This document shows, in pieces, positions 24,819-33,826 of a stretch of DNA of 64,000 nucleotides. How positions within the stretch are numbered: position 1 is the first letter of the stretch; the number at the start of each line of letters is the position of its first letter. The notes below the pieces were generated by a model, which ran no database searches, had not been told where the DNA came from, and saw nothing but the letters and a program-made list of their open reading frames with translations. The position numbers were made by a program, and so were the translations under genes. Where the stretch lies: assembly GCA_018268375.1 (NCBI GenBank), contig JAFDWS010000009.1, forward strand, positions 29,139-93,138. The letters run 5' to 3'. Source of the DNA: Armatimonadota bacterium. GTDB lineage: Bacteria; Armatimonadota; Fimbriimonadia; Fimbriimonadales; Fimbriimonadaceae.

Positions 24819-25496
24819 ATGAAAAAGAGGACACTCATGACTCTCGGCGCAATCGCCCTTGCGACTGCCGCCCACGCCGACCTATTGATCGACAACTTCG
24901 GGACAGGCCAGTGGAGCCTCAGTATGGGCGGCTTCGACACTTATGCGACGCACACCGCGACCGGCCTCAACACTCAGGACACTCTCTTCGGGATGAGAAC
25001 GACCTCTGTCAGTGTCAACCAGAACTTCTTCAACCTGCCGATTGTCATCGAGTCGGGCAATGGGAACTTCGCTGTTGCGGCGCAGGGTCTGTCAACGGAC
25101 TATACGATGAGGAGCAGGTACGACGCAGACGGACAAGGCGTGGACATGTCCGAAGGCGACAAGATCAAAATTGACATGACGGTCAGCACGACCGGGGGAG
25201 CTTTGGTCAAAGTGGGTGCCATAGACTCCGCAAACAGGCAGAAGACGGGCAGTGCCACCCTGGCCCAAAGCGGTTTCGTCCTGATCAGCAAGGGCCAGTT
25301 CGGAACCTTCGATTGGGGACATGTCAAGACCTTCTTAGTCGAGACCGAGTCGGGAAACGGCACGCCCAGGACGATGACCTTCGAAAACATTGCCCTCGTG
25401 CCAGAGCCGGCAAGTCTCATCGGCTTCGGAGCGCTTGCTTTGTTTGCGTCCAGGAGGTCGCGGCGACCACGGCAAGGGGCGGGGCTCCCTCACTGA
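24819..25496 (+). CDS. PEP-CTERM sorted extracellular protein
   Basis: The 225-residue protein has a signal peptide (MKKRTLMTLGAIALATAAHA) and a C-terminal PEP-CTERM sorting signal: VPEPASLIGFGALALF followed by an Arg-rich end. These are processed by an exosortase, which must be encoded elsewhere. The mature part is a beta-sandwich-like domain of the kind seen in many exosortase substrates. The leader has AGGA nine bases before the ATG and a small CCCC...GGGG hairpin. The function of the mature domain is unknown. Confidence 0.88.
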   Translation: MKKRTLMTLGAIALATAAHADLLIDNFGTGQWSLSMGGFDTYATHTATGLNTQDTLFGMRTTSVSVNQNFFNLPIVIESGNGNFAVAAQGLSTDYTMRSRYDADGQGVDMSEGDKIKIDMTVSTTGGALVKVGAIDSANRQKTGSATLAQSGFVLISKGQFGTFDWGHVKTFLVETESGNGTPRTMTFENIALVPEPASLIGFGALALFASRRSRRPRQGAGLPH

Positions 25497-25539
25497 CCTT
25501 TTCCCATCTGGACAAACATAAGCCGACGGAGGGGCAGGC

Positions 25540-26616
25540 TTAGCCGCCAGCTGCTTCGCCGAGTTCGTCGGCGAGCTTTCGCGCCTGCTCCTCTTGGTTG
25601 AGGGCGTCGATCATGTCCTGGATGTCGCCGTCCATGAAGGTGACCATGTTGTGGGCGTCCTTGCCGATACGGTGGTCAGTGATTCGGCTCTGCGGAAAGT
25701 TGTATGTCCGGATCTTTTCGCTCCGGTCGCCGGTGCCGATCTGGCCCCGTCGAAGCTCGCCCCGCTCCTTGGCGAGCCGCTCTTGCTCCGCTTCGTACAG
25801 CTTCGTCCTGAGGACCTGGAGCGCGCGCAGCTTGTTCTGCTGCTGGCTGCGCTCGTCCTGGCAGGTGACGACGATGCCGCTCGGCCGGTGGATGATGCGG
25901 ATGGCGGTTTCGTTCTTCTGCATGTGCTGGCCGCCAGCACTCGAGCTTCGGAACGTACTGATCTCGAGATCCTTCTCGTTGACCTCGATGTCCGCCTCTT
26001 CGGCCTCGGGAAGCACGGCGACGGTCACGGTCGACGTGTGGGTCCGTCCTTGGCTTTCGGTGGCGGGAACGCGCTGGACACGGTGCACTCCGCTCTCGTG
26101 CTTGAGTTGGCTATAGGCTCCGGCACCGTCGATCTCGAAGACCACGCGGCTGATGCCGCCGATGCCGCTTTCTTCGTGCTCGATGACCTCGTAGCGCCAC
26201 CTGCGGCGCTCCGCATACCGAGAGTAAAGCCTAAAGAGTTCGTTCGCGAAGAGCCCCGCCTCGTCGCCGCCAGCCGCGGGCCGGATCTCGATGATGACGC
26301 TCTTCTCATCGTTCGGATCCTTGGGCAGGAGCATGACCTTCAAGGTGTCCTCCAGGCTCGCAATCTTGTTCTTAAGGGGATCGAGCTCCGCTTGCGCCAG
26401 TTCCCGCATCTCGGGATCGCTCAGGAGGGCTTCGGCGTCAGCAAGCTCGTGGAGGGTCTTCTTGTAGTCACGGATGACACTGACAAGATCGGCAATTTCG
26501 GCGCGGGCCTTGCCGAGCCGCTGAAGTTCTTTCGGGTCAGAGGCCACCTTCGGATCCTGAAGCTGATTCTCGATTTCTTCGAAGCGCCTCTCGATCTCTT
26601 CGAGCTTCTCCAGCAT
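25540..26616 (-). CDS. prfA: Peptide chain release factor 1
   Basis: The 358-residue RF1 terminates translation at UAA and UAG. It has the stop-codon tripeptide PAT at residues 184-186 and the catalytic GGQ at 228-230, whose Gln is normally methylated by PrmC. Sequence around GGQ reads SSSAGGQHMQKNETA, where most RF1 have GGQHVNTTDSA, a mild local deviation. A TACACT lies eight bases before the ATG. It ends a minus-strand series after the M50B-like protease; prmC is not adjacent. Confidence 0.96.
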   Translation of the reverse strand: MLEKLEEIERRFEEIENQLQDPKVASDPKELQRLGKARAEIADLVSVIRDYKKTLHELADAEALLSDPEMRELAQAELDPLKNKIASLEDTLKVMLLPKDPNDEKSVIIEIRPAAGGDEAGLFANELFRLYSRYAERRRWRYEVIEHEESGIGGISRVVFEIDGAGAYSQLKHESGVHRVQRVPATESQGRTHTSTVTVAVLPEAEEADIEVNEKDLEISTFRSSSAGGQHMQKNETAIRIIHRPSGIVVTCQDERSQQQNKLRALQVLRTKLYEAEQERLAKERGELRRGQIGTGDRSEKIRTYNFPQSRITDHRIGKDAHNMVTFMDGDIQDMIDALNQEEQARKLADELGEAAGG

Positions 26617-26661
26617 GTGGGCGAAGTGTACCGGTGGGGAGTCCGGCGAACCAGGCCGATT

Positions 26662-27354
26662 CTAGCTTCGCTTGCCCTTCCGGGCAGGCCGCCACGCGAT
26701 GGCGAGTGAGGCACCGATCATGAAGAGCCCGAGCACCGACCACCCTGCTGCCCAGACCACTGCCGGTAGGCCGCTGATCTGCTGGAGAATCAATGCGTCG
26801 CTCCTGGGCTCGGGAGACACCGTGACCTTGAGGAGCACAAGCAAAGACTGAAGGCTCGTCAAGGCCAGCTGCACGCCAAGGAACTGGGCCGCGAACGTGG
26901 AAGCGTGCCCGCGCAATTTGGCCGCGAGCAGCCCGAGAACAGGCACCCAGAAAATGCCGCTCAGGACGCCGACCATGTCCCCCCGGACAAACAAGAGCAT
27001 GGATCCCGCAAGGAACCCAAACAAGGTGCAGAGAGCTGCCTTTGCTCCCCGTTCATCCCTTGCCATCGCGATGAGGATGCCGCCGACCAACGCTGAACCG
27101 ACATAGCCGGCTGAAGCCTCCAACAGTACATTGCCACCGAAAATCGGGGTCACACCGCTCCCGTCCGTGAAAACGAGGATGTGCTCGACTTGCCCGCCGG
27201 TCGCAAGCCCGGTGACAGCGTGGCACAGCTCGTGGACGTGGGTGTTCAGATAGATCAAGGGCAGGGCGAGGATCCTGACGACCGGCACGACCCAAAGGGC
27301 GAGGGCGGCGATGCTCGCGTAGATGAGAGTGGTCTGGTCGCGGCGAAGGGCCAT
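26662..27354 (-). CDS. M50B-like membrane metalloprotease
   Basis: The 230-residue multi-pass protein has the M50B-type motif THVHELCHAVTGLATGG, i.e. HExxH at about residues 42-46, near the first membrane segment. Around six further hydrophobic segments follow. Family members are often annotated 'M50 family metallopeptidase'; substrates are unknown and some may be non-proteolytic. It follows the coiled-coil protein at 27400 by 45 bases and precedes prfA by 45 bases, so it may be in the same transcript as the ABC cluster. Confidence 0.8.
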   Translation of the reverse strand: MALRRDQTTLIYASIAALALWVVPVVRILALPLIYLNTHVHELCHAVTGLATGGQVEHILVFTDGSGVTPIFGGNVLLEASAGYVGSALVGGILIAMARDERGAKAALCTLFGFLAGSMLLFVRGDMVGVLSGIFWVPVLGLLAAKLRGHASTFAAQFLGVQLALTSLQSLLVLLKVTVSPEPRSDALILQQISGLPAVVWAAGWSVLGLFMIGASLAIAWRPARKGKRS

Positions 27355-27399
27355 GGGCTTCCGTCTGTGATGAGAGTTACGGCCGAGGACGGAACCGGG

Positions 27400-28059
27400 T
27401 TACGGCTTTGCGTACTTGGACGGGGCCACGTCGAGACTGAAGAACTCAAGTACGTCGTCAAGGCGGTCCGACTCCGCAAGGCACGCGGACTTGACCACCT
27501 CGACCTTTGCCTTGGCGCCTTCCATGTTCGCTCGGTTTCGTTCAATCTCGCTTTGCAAGCGGGCGACCTCTGCCTCGCTCTTCGCGATGAAGTCGGTTGC
27601 CTGCTTTTCGAAGCCCTCCGAATAGGACGCCAGTGCTGCGAGTTTGCGGCTCGCGTCGGCAACGACGGTCTCGGCCGATGCCCCAGTGGTTGCCGTCATA
27701 GCTCCCAACGTCACCTTCATCGTCGCGCGCTTCGACTCGAGGGGGAGGTCGGCAGGAAACTCGTGCAAAATCTTGAGCACCTCGTCCGCCCCAAAACTGG
27801 CCGCCGGCAAGGACGCCATTTGATAGATGGCGGCGAAGTCGACGGAGCCGTCGGCAGAGAAGATTGGCTTCTGCTCGTCCTTTGGAGTCGCTTGCACTTC
27901 GGCCAGCGAGGGGCCAGGCGCCTCCTCAACGATCTGTTCGACGGTCTTCGTCCGGATCGGCATGACGACCGGCTCCGCGGCGGGAGGAGTGGGGTTGCCG
28001 GACTCGTCGAACTCGACGAACAACCCCGCGGCCTTCTTCAATTTGTCACGAATGCTCAT
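27400..28059 (-). CDS. Coiled-coil protein of unknown function, end of ABC/OmpA cluster
   Basis: The 219-residue soluble protein has a disordered acidic and proline-rich N-terminal third (SGNPTPPAAEPVV), a helical middle, and a coiled coil (about residues 135-200, EAEVARLQSEIERNRANMEGAKAKVEVV). The start overlaps the stop of the preceding gene (ATGA, 28056-28059), so the two are translationally coupled and probably interact. I do not recognise the family; the pairing with a membrane coiled-coil protein recalls XpaC/TelA-type gene pairs only in general outline. Confidence 0.75.
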   Translation of the reverse strand: MSIRDKLKKAAGLFVEFDESGNPTPPAAEPVVMPIRTKTVEQIVEEAPGPSLAEVQATPKDEQKPIFSADGSVDFAAIYQMASLPAASFGADEVLKILHEFPADLPLESKRATMKVTLGAMTATTGASAETVVADASRKLAALASYSEGFEKQATDFIAKSEAEVARLQSEIERNRANMEGAKAKVEVVKSACLAESDRLDDVLEFFSLDVAPSKYAKP

Positions 28060-28988
28060 GTCGTCTCTTCTTGCACATCGTACAGCTTGTCAGCACCCTT
28101 TTCAAGCTCCATGTTCTCGAAAGGTGACACATCTTGGAGGCGCTCGGTCAGCGTGTCGGTCTGAGACACGACCTGGTCAATGTCGGCCAAGACTTGCTCC
28201 GGCGAAAGAGTCCGGATTTGATCGTTAATCATCCCAAACGTGTCCTCCATCAAATCCAATTGGTGGCGGATGTTAAGCAGGGTCTCGCCAATCTTGGCGA
28301 CGAACTCCTTCCTCCGGCCCAGCACTTCCTGTCGCTTCTCCAGCACGGCTTGGTTGTGCAGGTTTTCGTCGCTAGAGACTTCGCTCAGGATTTCATCGAT
28401 CTGAGCCTGGTAGTGATCCTGAACCCTTTGGACGGCGTTCCTGATCTCCTCGTCCGAGGACAGGTTCATGGCCATGTCGACAGTCGTTTCGGGGCCCCTT
28501 TTCCTTTTCCGCTCAACAACGATGGGAGGGGGCTGGGAGCCCGGATCGGCCTGATTCAACACCGATGCCAGGTACGTCCGGAACTGGCTCTGCTTGACCC
28601 CGAACATGAGAAACTTCTCCAGCATGTAGTCAAGTTTTCGAAGAACTTCCCGGTACCACCGCTTTCCCTCGAACGTACGTGAACTGATCTGGTCTCGTGT
28701 CTCCTCGAGCCGCTCAAACCGATTTCGGACGTCGAACGACAGCTCGTCCCAGACCTCGGTCTTGAGCTTTCTGCGCCGTTCCGCCACCTCAGCGTCGTAG
28801 CGTTTGTCAAGCCGGTCGAGAAACCACTTCGTGTCCGGCACAAAGATGAGGTACGCCGCCTCGGCGACGATCCCAACGAGAAGGGGCAAGGGGTTGAGAA
28901 GGGCCAGGGACAACGCGGTCAAGCCCGCCACTCCTAGGACGTTGGCGGGCTCTGTGAACGCGGCCTTGTACTGGTTGACCTTCGACAT
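28056..28988 (-). CDS. Membrane-anchored coiled-coil protein of unknown function
   Basis: The 310-residue product has an N-terminal hydrophobic hairpin (VLGVAGLTALSLALLNPLPLLVGIVAEAAYLIFV, two short segments at about 18-50) followed by a long helical cytoplasmic region with several coiled-coil stretches up to the end. A basic patch (ERKRKRGPE) splits the helical part at about residue 160. It begins 31 bases after the ABC ATPase and overlaps the next gene by four bases. It could be an adaptor that links the transporter to a cytoplasmic partner (inference from operon order). Confidence 0.78.
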   Translation of the reverse strand: MSKVNQYKAAFTEPANVLGVAGLTALSLALLNPLPLLVGIVAEAAYLIFVPDTKWFLDRLDKRYDAEVAERRRKLKTEVWDELSFDVRNRFERLEETRDQISSRTFEGKRWYREVLRKLDYMLEKFLMFGVKQSQFRTYLASVLNQADPGSQPPPIVVERKRKRGPETTVDMAMNLSSDEEIRNAVQRVQDHYQAQIDEILSEVSSDENLHNQAVLEKRQEVLGRRKEFVAKIGETLLNIRHQLDLMEDTFGMINDQIRTLSPEQVLADIDQVVSQTDTLTERLQDVSPFENMELEKGADKLYDVQEETT

Positions 28989-29019
28989 CGGCCAGGCAGA
29001 AATTTACCTGTTAGCCTCC

Positions 29020-29850
29020 CTACAGGTTCGGAAAGAGCTCCCGGATCTCCTGTTTCAGACGGATCAACTCAGGGTCTTGACTGACGTCCTCGCGCCAGGC
29101 TAGGCCACAGGAGATCAAGTCGTAAGTCTTGACGATGTTGGCTCCTGGCAACGGCTGACCGCTCGAGTCCCTTTCGCGGCCGAGCACCCAAATCGTGTCG
29201 GCGACTTCAAGCGCTGACTCTATGTCGTGAGTGACGATGATGATGGTCAGTTGCTCATCGTGAGAAGAGACCTCGTGGATCAGGTCGATAACTTTGCGGA
29301 TTTGGTTGACGTCCAAGCCCGAGAATGGTTCGTCCATGAGCAGGAAGTGCTCGCTGCACATGAACTGTTGGGCGATCGCGACCCGTTGCCTCTGACCGCC
29401 GGAGAGCTGCGCCGGGTACTTGCCAGCCTGGTCAGCCAGGTCGAACCTCTTCAGGAACGAGTCTGCCTTGTCACGAGCCGCCGAACCATCCAAGCCGGAC
29501 TGCCTGCCGGCGATCACCAAGTTTGAGATCACGGTGCGGTGCTCGAACAGAGGGTAGTTTTGGGCAACGACGCCGACTGAGCCCTTGGTCACCGGCACCT
29601 GGTTCGGGCCGACAAGGACAGTGCCAGAGTCGGGATTGTCGAGCCCAGAAATGATGCGGAAGAGGCGCGTCTTGCCCATCCCGCTCGGGCCGAGGAAAGA
29701 GACCACTTGGCCCTGCTCAAGGCCAGGGCGCACCACGTTCTTGATCTCCACGTTCACGTCTCGGAGAATCTGTCGGCCCCCAAGCTCGAGCGAGACGTTC
29801 TCAACTTTGAGAAGCGTTTCTTTGAGTTCGTAATAAGGTTGCTTCGCCAT
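29020..29850 (-). CDS. ABC transporter ATP-binding protein (SsuB/TauB-like)
   Basis: The 276-residue ATPase has Walker A GPSGMGKTRL, signature LSGGQRQRVAIAQ, Walker B LLMDEP and switch His THD, all intact. The class is the nitrate/sulfonate/taurine importer type. The start is the ATG at 29850, which overlaps the permease stop as TGATG; an upstream in-frame codon is not needed. The neighbours are a single permease and an OmpA-fused binding protein, so this is an atypical importer or a repurposed ABC machine. Confidence 0.92.
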   Translation of the reverse strand: MAKQPYYELKETLLKVENVSLELGGRQILRDVNVEIKNVVRPGLEQGQVVSFLGPSGMGKTRLFRIISGLDNPDSGTVLVGPNQVPVTKGSVGVVAQNYPLFEHRTVISNLVIAGRQSGLDGSAARDKADSFLKRFDLADQAGKYPAQLSGGQRQRVAIAQQFMCSEHFLLMDEPFSGLDVNQIRKVIDLIHEVSSHDEQLTIIIVTHDIESALEVADTIWVLGRERDSSGQPLPGANIVKTYDLISCGLAWREDVSQDPELIRLKQEIRELFPNL

Positions 29851-30686
29851 CAGCGCCTCTCCAGGGAAAGGTCGGCATAAGGACAAGTGAGCCTTCGTAC
29901 CAATCCGATTCCATAGTCTTGGAAGAGGCCGACGAGCAGGATCGTGATCTGGATCGCGAAGACCTCGGGCAACTTAAGATGTTTTTGTTGGTTCAGAAGC
30001 ATCGCGCCGACACCGCCGAGTCCGCGCTGGTTGCCTTCCACCAAGGTCAACATCATCCAGCCGATAGCGGCGTTTTGCCTCATGACCTCGAACGCGCGGT
30101 CGAACGTGCCCCGGACGACCACTTCCCAAACCACCTTCCACTCGCCCATCCTCAGTGTCCTCGCGTGGTCGAATTTCTCTCTTGGTATGTCGATCACGAC
30201 CGAGGCCATCGAGGTCACGAAGAAGACCACCATCCCAAACACAAGGAGCGAGAGTTTGAGTTGTTGGCCGCCTCCCACAAGCAACGTGAACACGAAAGTG
30301 AATCCCACCATGCTGAGAAACCTGCCCTTGCTGATCGCGGCCACAATCGGGCGGAACACCGGCATCACGGTGAGATAAGCCAGACCGAGGCTGATGAGCG
30401 CCGTCAAGAAAAGAGCCTGCAGGTTCGTCTTAAAGCTTCTGATCAGTTCTTGGCCCAGGCCCTGCTCGAACCAGAGCCGCTGAAAGGCAGCAAAGACTTC
30501 CTGCGGCTTGGGCAAGACCTCGAGCGGAGAGTTCAACCAGAAGAGGAGGAACAAAACGATCTCGAAGGCCACAATGATCTGCATCGTGGCCCTCGATACG
30601 ACTTGGTTCGGAGCGAATATCTCCCAGAACCGGAGCCTCCGTTTGGGAGCGGAGACCGTCTCGACGATTTCGGGCGAGGCCGCCAT
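29850..30686 (-). CDS. ABC transporter permease (binding-protein-dependent type)
   Basis: The 278-residue permease has about six membrane segments (IIVAFEIVLFLLFWL, ALFLTALISLGLAYLTV, FLSMVGFTFVFTLLVGG and others) and a coupling-helix region near EVVVRGTFDRAFEVMRQNAAIGWMMLTLVE, similar to the EAA loop of TauC/SsuC permeases. The ATG at 30686 overlaps the stop of the OmpA-fusion gene as TGATG, and its own stop overlaps the ATPase start in the same way. The tight coupling argues for fixed stoichiometry. Confidence 0.9.
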   Translation of the reverse strand: MAASPEIVETVSAPKRRLRFWEIFAPNQVVSRATMQIIVAFEIVLFLLFWLNSPLEVLPKPQEVFAAFQRLWFEQGLGQELIRSFKTNLQALFLTALISLGLAYLTVMPVFRPIVAAISKGRFLSMVGFTFVFTLLVGGGQQLKLSLLVFGMVVFFVTSMASVVIDIPREKFDHARTLRMGEWKVVWEVVVRGTFDRAFEVMRQNAAIGWMMLTLVEGNQRGLGGVGAMLLNQQKHLKLPEVFAIQITILLVGLFQDYGIGLVRRLTCPYADLSLERR

Positions 30687-32572
30687 CAACCTCGCTCGCT
30701 GATAACGATCTCTACCCGCCTATTGAGGGCTCGGCCGGTCTCCGTCGTGTTCTCCTTCAGAGGCTGGGTTTGTCCAAGCGCACGCACTTGGATGCGGCCC
30801 TCTGGGAAGAGCTTGGGCGCCTTGGCCTCGATCCAGCGCTTCACCGCGAACGCCCGTTGCTCGCTCAGAGCCATGTTCTTGTCAGGCGATCCCACGTTAT
30901 CGGTATGTCCCCGAACCTCGATCGACGTGTTGCCCGCGATCAAAAGGTCTCGCAACATTCGTTGGAGTTCGGCAGATGCCGAAGGTGTGAACTGTGCGCT
31001 GCCCGTCGAGAACTGAATCATCCAGTTCTTCTTCGAGATCGTCTTTGCTGGCTTCGAGGACGTAGCCGGTTCAACGTGCGGCAAAGCGGCCTCCGCCTCG
31101 CTTGAGGTCGGTGCAGACCGTCTGGCCAGGTTTTGGACGTAGGAAACGTCCATGACCTGCTCGACAGGATCGAACGACGGCAACAATTCGGGATATTGAT
31201 CCTTGACGATGTTGCCGAACACCGTATAGGTCGCCGCGAACAGGTTTTGGGTTCCTGAGGTCAGCCCGAACAGCACCAAGTTGTCTGCCAGTGTGTTTAC
31301 AGCGGAGCCGCCCAGTTCCACGTTCGTTCCTTGAGCGTCTGGCTCGATCACGCCTTTGTAGTATTTCTCCCAATACTCCGGACCGGTGCCTTGCTCGGCG
31401 TACACCTTGTCGCTGATGCGGCTGGCGGCAGTCAGCGCCTCAGCACTCTGACGCACCATCGCGCCGCCCTTAAAGATGGAATCGAGCATCTTCTCGACGG
31501 TCGTCCGGTTCGCCTTCATCCATTTGTCGATGCCGATGATCGTATTGGGCATCTGGGTCGAGTACTCACGGGTCGAGACGATTTTCACGAGGCCGCCCTT
31601 CTTCTGGGCGACGTTGACGTCGCCGGGAGTCCAGGTCACAACGGACTGGACCGTGATCTCTTTGGTCTCGCCTGTCGGCTTTCCGTTACGGACGACCGGA
31701 CGGGTCTCCTTATAGCCCGTGATGTACTTTTCGGCAGCGTCCAAGTAGTCGTTCGAAGCCACCCAGTTCAAGGCATCGGGGTCGTAAGTCTTTTCGTCGG
31801 GGTTGTTACGCAGGCCATTGTCACCGAGCCACTTTTGCGCGATGTTCCAGTCGCCGTCCCTGAGATAGCCACAGGCGACGCCTCCCATGGCGGCCTTCGG
31901 ATTGTCGCGCCAGCTCGCCGGCCCCATAAACTTGTCTTCGCCCCGCGAGTAACCGCACGAGCCGACAACTTTGGCCATGTAATCCGGGCCAAGTTTGCGG
32001 AGGACATCGTTGACGCCCTTCAGGAACGAGGCACTGCCGTCGCCCATGATGCATACAAAGTGCGCACCCGTCGTCGGCTGGGTATCGCCGTTTTTAAGGG
32101 CCCTGGCGAAAGCCACGAGCTCCTCCTGCATCTTGGCGGGGTCGTCCTGACGGATAAGCCGCAAATTGACGTTGCTCTTGGCCATCAGGCTGCTCTGTGT
32201 GGTCTGAGGGCCGCCATTGGCGAGCATGAGGCCCATTTGAGCGTTCCAAGCCCAGATCAGCATCCTGACTTCTGCCCCGCCCACATGGGCGACCTCTGAA
32301 CCAGGCAGATCAACGTTGACCGGCTTGTAGCCCGGAGTGCCAGGCTCGGGCGGAAGGTCGGCACGCGGCGGCACCGTAGATCCTTTCGTCTTGGCCGACG
32401 GAATCAAGGAACCAAGACCCCCGCCTCCGCCCGTCATCAGCCTATACCCCCCAAACGCGAGCCCGATCACGACTATGAACAAGGCGATCTGGCCCGGCAG
32501 CTTCAACTTCATCCTTTTTTCACCACTGTGCTCAAGCGCACTCCCACAATGATGACAGAGCGCACCCACCAA
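30686..32572 (-). CDS. Substrate-binding protein fused to a C-terminal OmpA peptidoglycan-binding domain
   Basis: Three parts are visible: a membrane anchor (PGQIALFIVVIGLAFGGYRLM), a periplasmic NMT1/TauA-like solute-binding domain of about 380 residues (from VRMLIWAWNAQMGLML), and an OmpA/MotB domain (about residues 510-625) with NTSIEVRGHTDNVGSPDKN and LSEQRAFAVKRWI. Anchoring at both membrane and peptidoglycan is implied. The start is uncertain: a TTG (32572) or GTG (32569) adds a cytoplasmic CHHCG zinc-knuckle-like leader, while the ATG at 32512 has GGA abutting it with no spacing. Proteins of this architecture have been named phosphate ABC substrate-binding/OmpA family proteins, but phosphate specificity is unproven. 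Confidence 0.87.
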   Translation of the reverse strand: MVGALCHHCGSALEHSGEKRMKLKLPGQIALFIVVIGLAFGGYRLMTGGGGGLGSLIPSAKTKGSTVPPRADLPPEPGTPGYKPVNVDLPGSEVAHVGGAEVRMLIWAWNAQMGLMLANGGPQTTQSSLMAKSNVNLRLIRQDDPAKMQEELVAFARALKNGDTQPTTGAHFVCIMGDGSASFLKGVNDVLRKLGPDYMAKVVGSCGYSRGEDKFMGPASWRDNPKAAMGGVACGYLRDGDWNIAQKWLGDNGLRNNPDEKTYDPDALNWVASNDYLDAAEKYITGYKETRPVVRNGKPTGETKEITVQSVVTWTPGDVNVAQKKGGLVKIVSTREYSTQMPNTIIGIDKWMKANRTTVEKMLDSIFKGGAMVRQSAEALTAASRISDKVYAEQGTGPEYWEKYYKGVIEPDAQGTNVELGGSAVNTLADNLVLFGLTSGTQNLFAATYTVFGNIVKDQYPELLPSFDPVEQVMDVSYVQNLARRSAPTSSEAEAALPHVEPATSSKPAKTISKKNWMIQFSTGSAQFTPSASAELQRMLRDLLIAGNTSIEVRGHTDNVGSPDKNMALSEQRAFAVKRWIEAKAPKLFPEGRIQVRALGQTQPLKENTTETGRALNRRVEIVISERG

Positions 32573-32614
32573 AGGGTTGCAAGAATTTCGGCTTGGCCTG
32601 TTGGGCGTTGGGCC

Positions 32615-33739
32615 TCAGCTTGCCAGGTTTTGAGGGTTTAAGCCTTCGAGTTCGGGCAACACGAACATGCCGTCCTTCCGAATAAGCCGGTCGTCGAACC
32701 AGATCTCGCCCCCGCCGTACTCTGGCCGTTGGATCATCACGGTGTCCCAGTGAATGGCGCTCTTGTTCCCGTTTCCGCCAGGAGGTGGATAAGAATTGCC
32801 CGGCGTGAAGTGGAATGAGCCTGCGATCTTCTCATCAAAGAGGGTGTCCTTCATCGGGTGCAAGATGAACGGATTAAAGCCGATCGCGAACTCACCGATA
32901 TATCGCGCCCCTTCGTCCGTGTCAAGGATCTCATTGACCTTTGCGGTCTTGTCCCCGGCTGTCGCGTCAATGATTCTTCCGTCCTTGAACACGTAGCGGA
33001 TGTCGGAAAAGTCGGTGCCCTGGTAAAGACTGACCGTGTTGTAATGGATGACTCCGTTCACCGAGTCCTTCACAGGGCATGAGAAACACTCACCGTCTGG
33101 GATGTTGCGCAGGCCGACGCAGGGCTTAGAGCCAATGCCCTTGATGCTAAAGGTAAGTTCGGTGCCAGGCCCGACAAGCTTGACCCGGTCCGTGTTGTTC
33201 ATGAGGTCCTCGAGAGGCGCACAGGCCCGCGCCATCTTTGAGTAGTCCATCGTACAGACTCGGAAGTAAAAATCCTCGAAGGCCTGTGTGCTCTGACCGG
33301 CCATCTGGGCCATTCCGGCGTTGGGCCAACGAAGAACGACCCACTTCGTGAAGGGAACGCGTTGCTCCATGTGGACAGGGGTGCCGTAAAGGCTGTTCCA
33401 AGCCTTGAGCTTGTCTTGCGGGACGTCGCTGTTCTCGAAGACGTTAGCTGCGCCTCTGATCCCGATATAGGCCGTCGCCTTCTTCATCTCGTACAGATCG
33501 ACGTCCGCCAAGAGCCGCATGTTCTCTTCCGACGCACTGCTGACCAGAGTCCTCTGGGTCAGGTTGCTCGTTACCTTGGGGATGACTCGCGCTCCGGTGG
33601 CCTGGGCCACCCTGACCAGCTCTGCCGTAACTTCGTCGGGAAGGTCGAAGGCGTGGACCATCACGGTGTCGTCGGGCCCCAGGTTCGTCGAATGGGTACA
33701 GAGCAGCTCGGCGAGCCGGGTGACGCGGGGATCCAACAT
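32615..33739 (-). CDS. Aminopeptidase, peptidase family M29
   Basis: The 374-residue metallo-aminopeptidase resembles AmpS/AmpT and removes N-terminal residues from peptides in the cytoplasm. Metal-ligand regions are IPDGECFSCP (Glu), ARYIGEFAIG (Glu), and SAIHWDTVMI (His and Asp), with HFTPGNSYP between. The ATG at 33739 is chosen over an upstream GTG-like start because TACGAT lies seven bases before it and MLDPRVTRLAELL matches the family N-terminus. It begins right after a terminator of the upstream gene and is followed by the ABC/OmpA cluster. Confidence 0.92.
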   Translation of the reverse strand: MLDPRVTRLAELLCTHSTNLGPDDTVMVHAFDLPDEVTAELVRVAQATGARVIPKVTSNLTQRTLVSSASEENMRLLADVDLYEMKKATAYIGIRGAANVFENSDVPQDKLKAWNSLYGTPVHMEQRVPFTKWVVLRWPNAGMAQMAGQSTQAFEDFYFRVCTMDYSKMARACAPLEDLMNNTDRVKLVGPGTELTFSIKGIGSKPCVGLRNIPDGECFSCPVKDSVNGVIHYNTVSLYQGTDFSDIRYVFKDGRIIDATAGDKTAKVNEILDTDEGARYIGEFAIGFNPFILHPMKDTLFDEKIAGSFHFTPGNSYPPPGGNGNKSAIHWDTVMIQRPEYGGGEIWFDDRLIRKDGMFVLPELEGLNPQNLAS

Positions 33740-33746
33740 GGCCCAA

Positions 33747-33752
33747 ATCGTA
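33747..33752 (-). promoter_or_regulatory. -10 element of a putative leaderless promoter (M29 gene)
   Basis: TACGAT on the minus strand ends seven bases before the ATG at 33739 and immediately follows the T-tract of the upstream terminator. Confidence 0.55.
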
Positions 33753-33759
33753 CCAAAAG

Positions 33760-33791
33760 AGGGCGCCCCCAAATTGGTCAGGGAGCGCCCT
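33760..33791 (-). terminator. Rho-independent terminator of the 33827 gene
   Basis: Arms 33760-33770 and 33781-33791 pair over 11 bases with one mismatch, loop of 10. On the minus strand the stem is followed by CTCTTTTGG, giving the U-tract. It insulates the secreted-protein gene from the aminopeptidase promoter. Confidence 0.7.
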
Positions 33792-33826
33792 TGTGCTGAA
33801 GAGATTGGAGAGGTTAACTACTCGGG

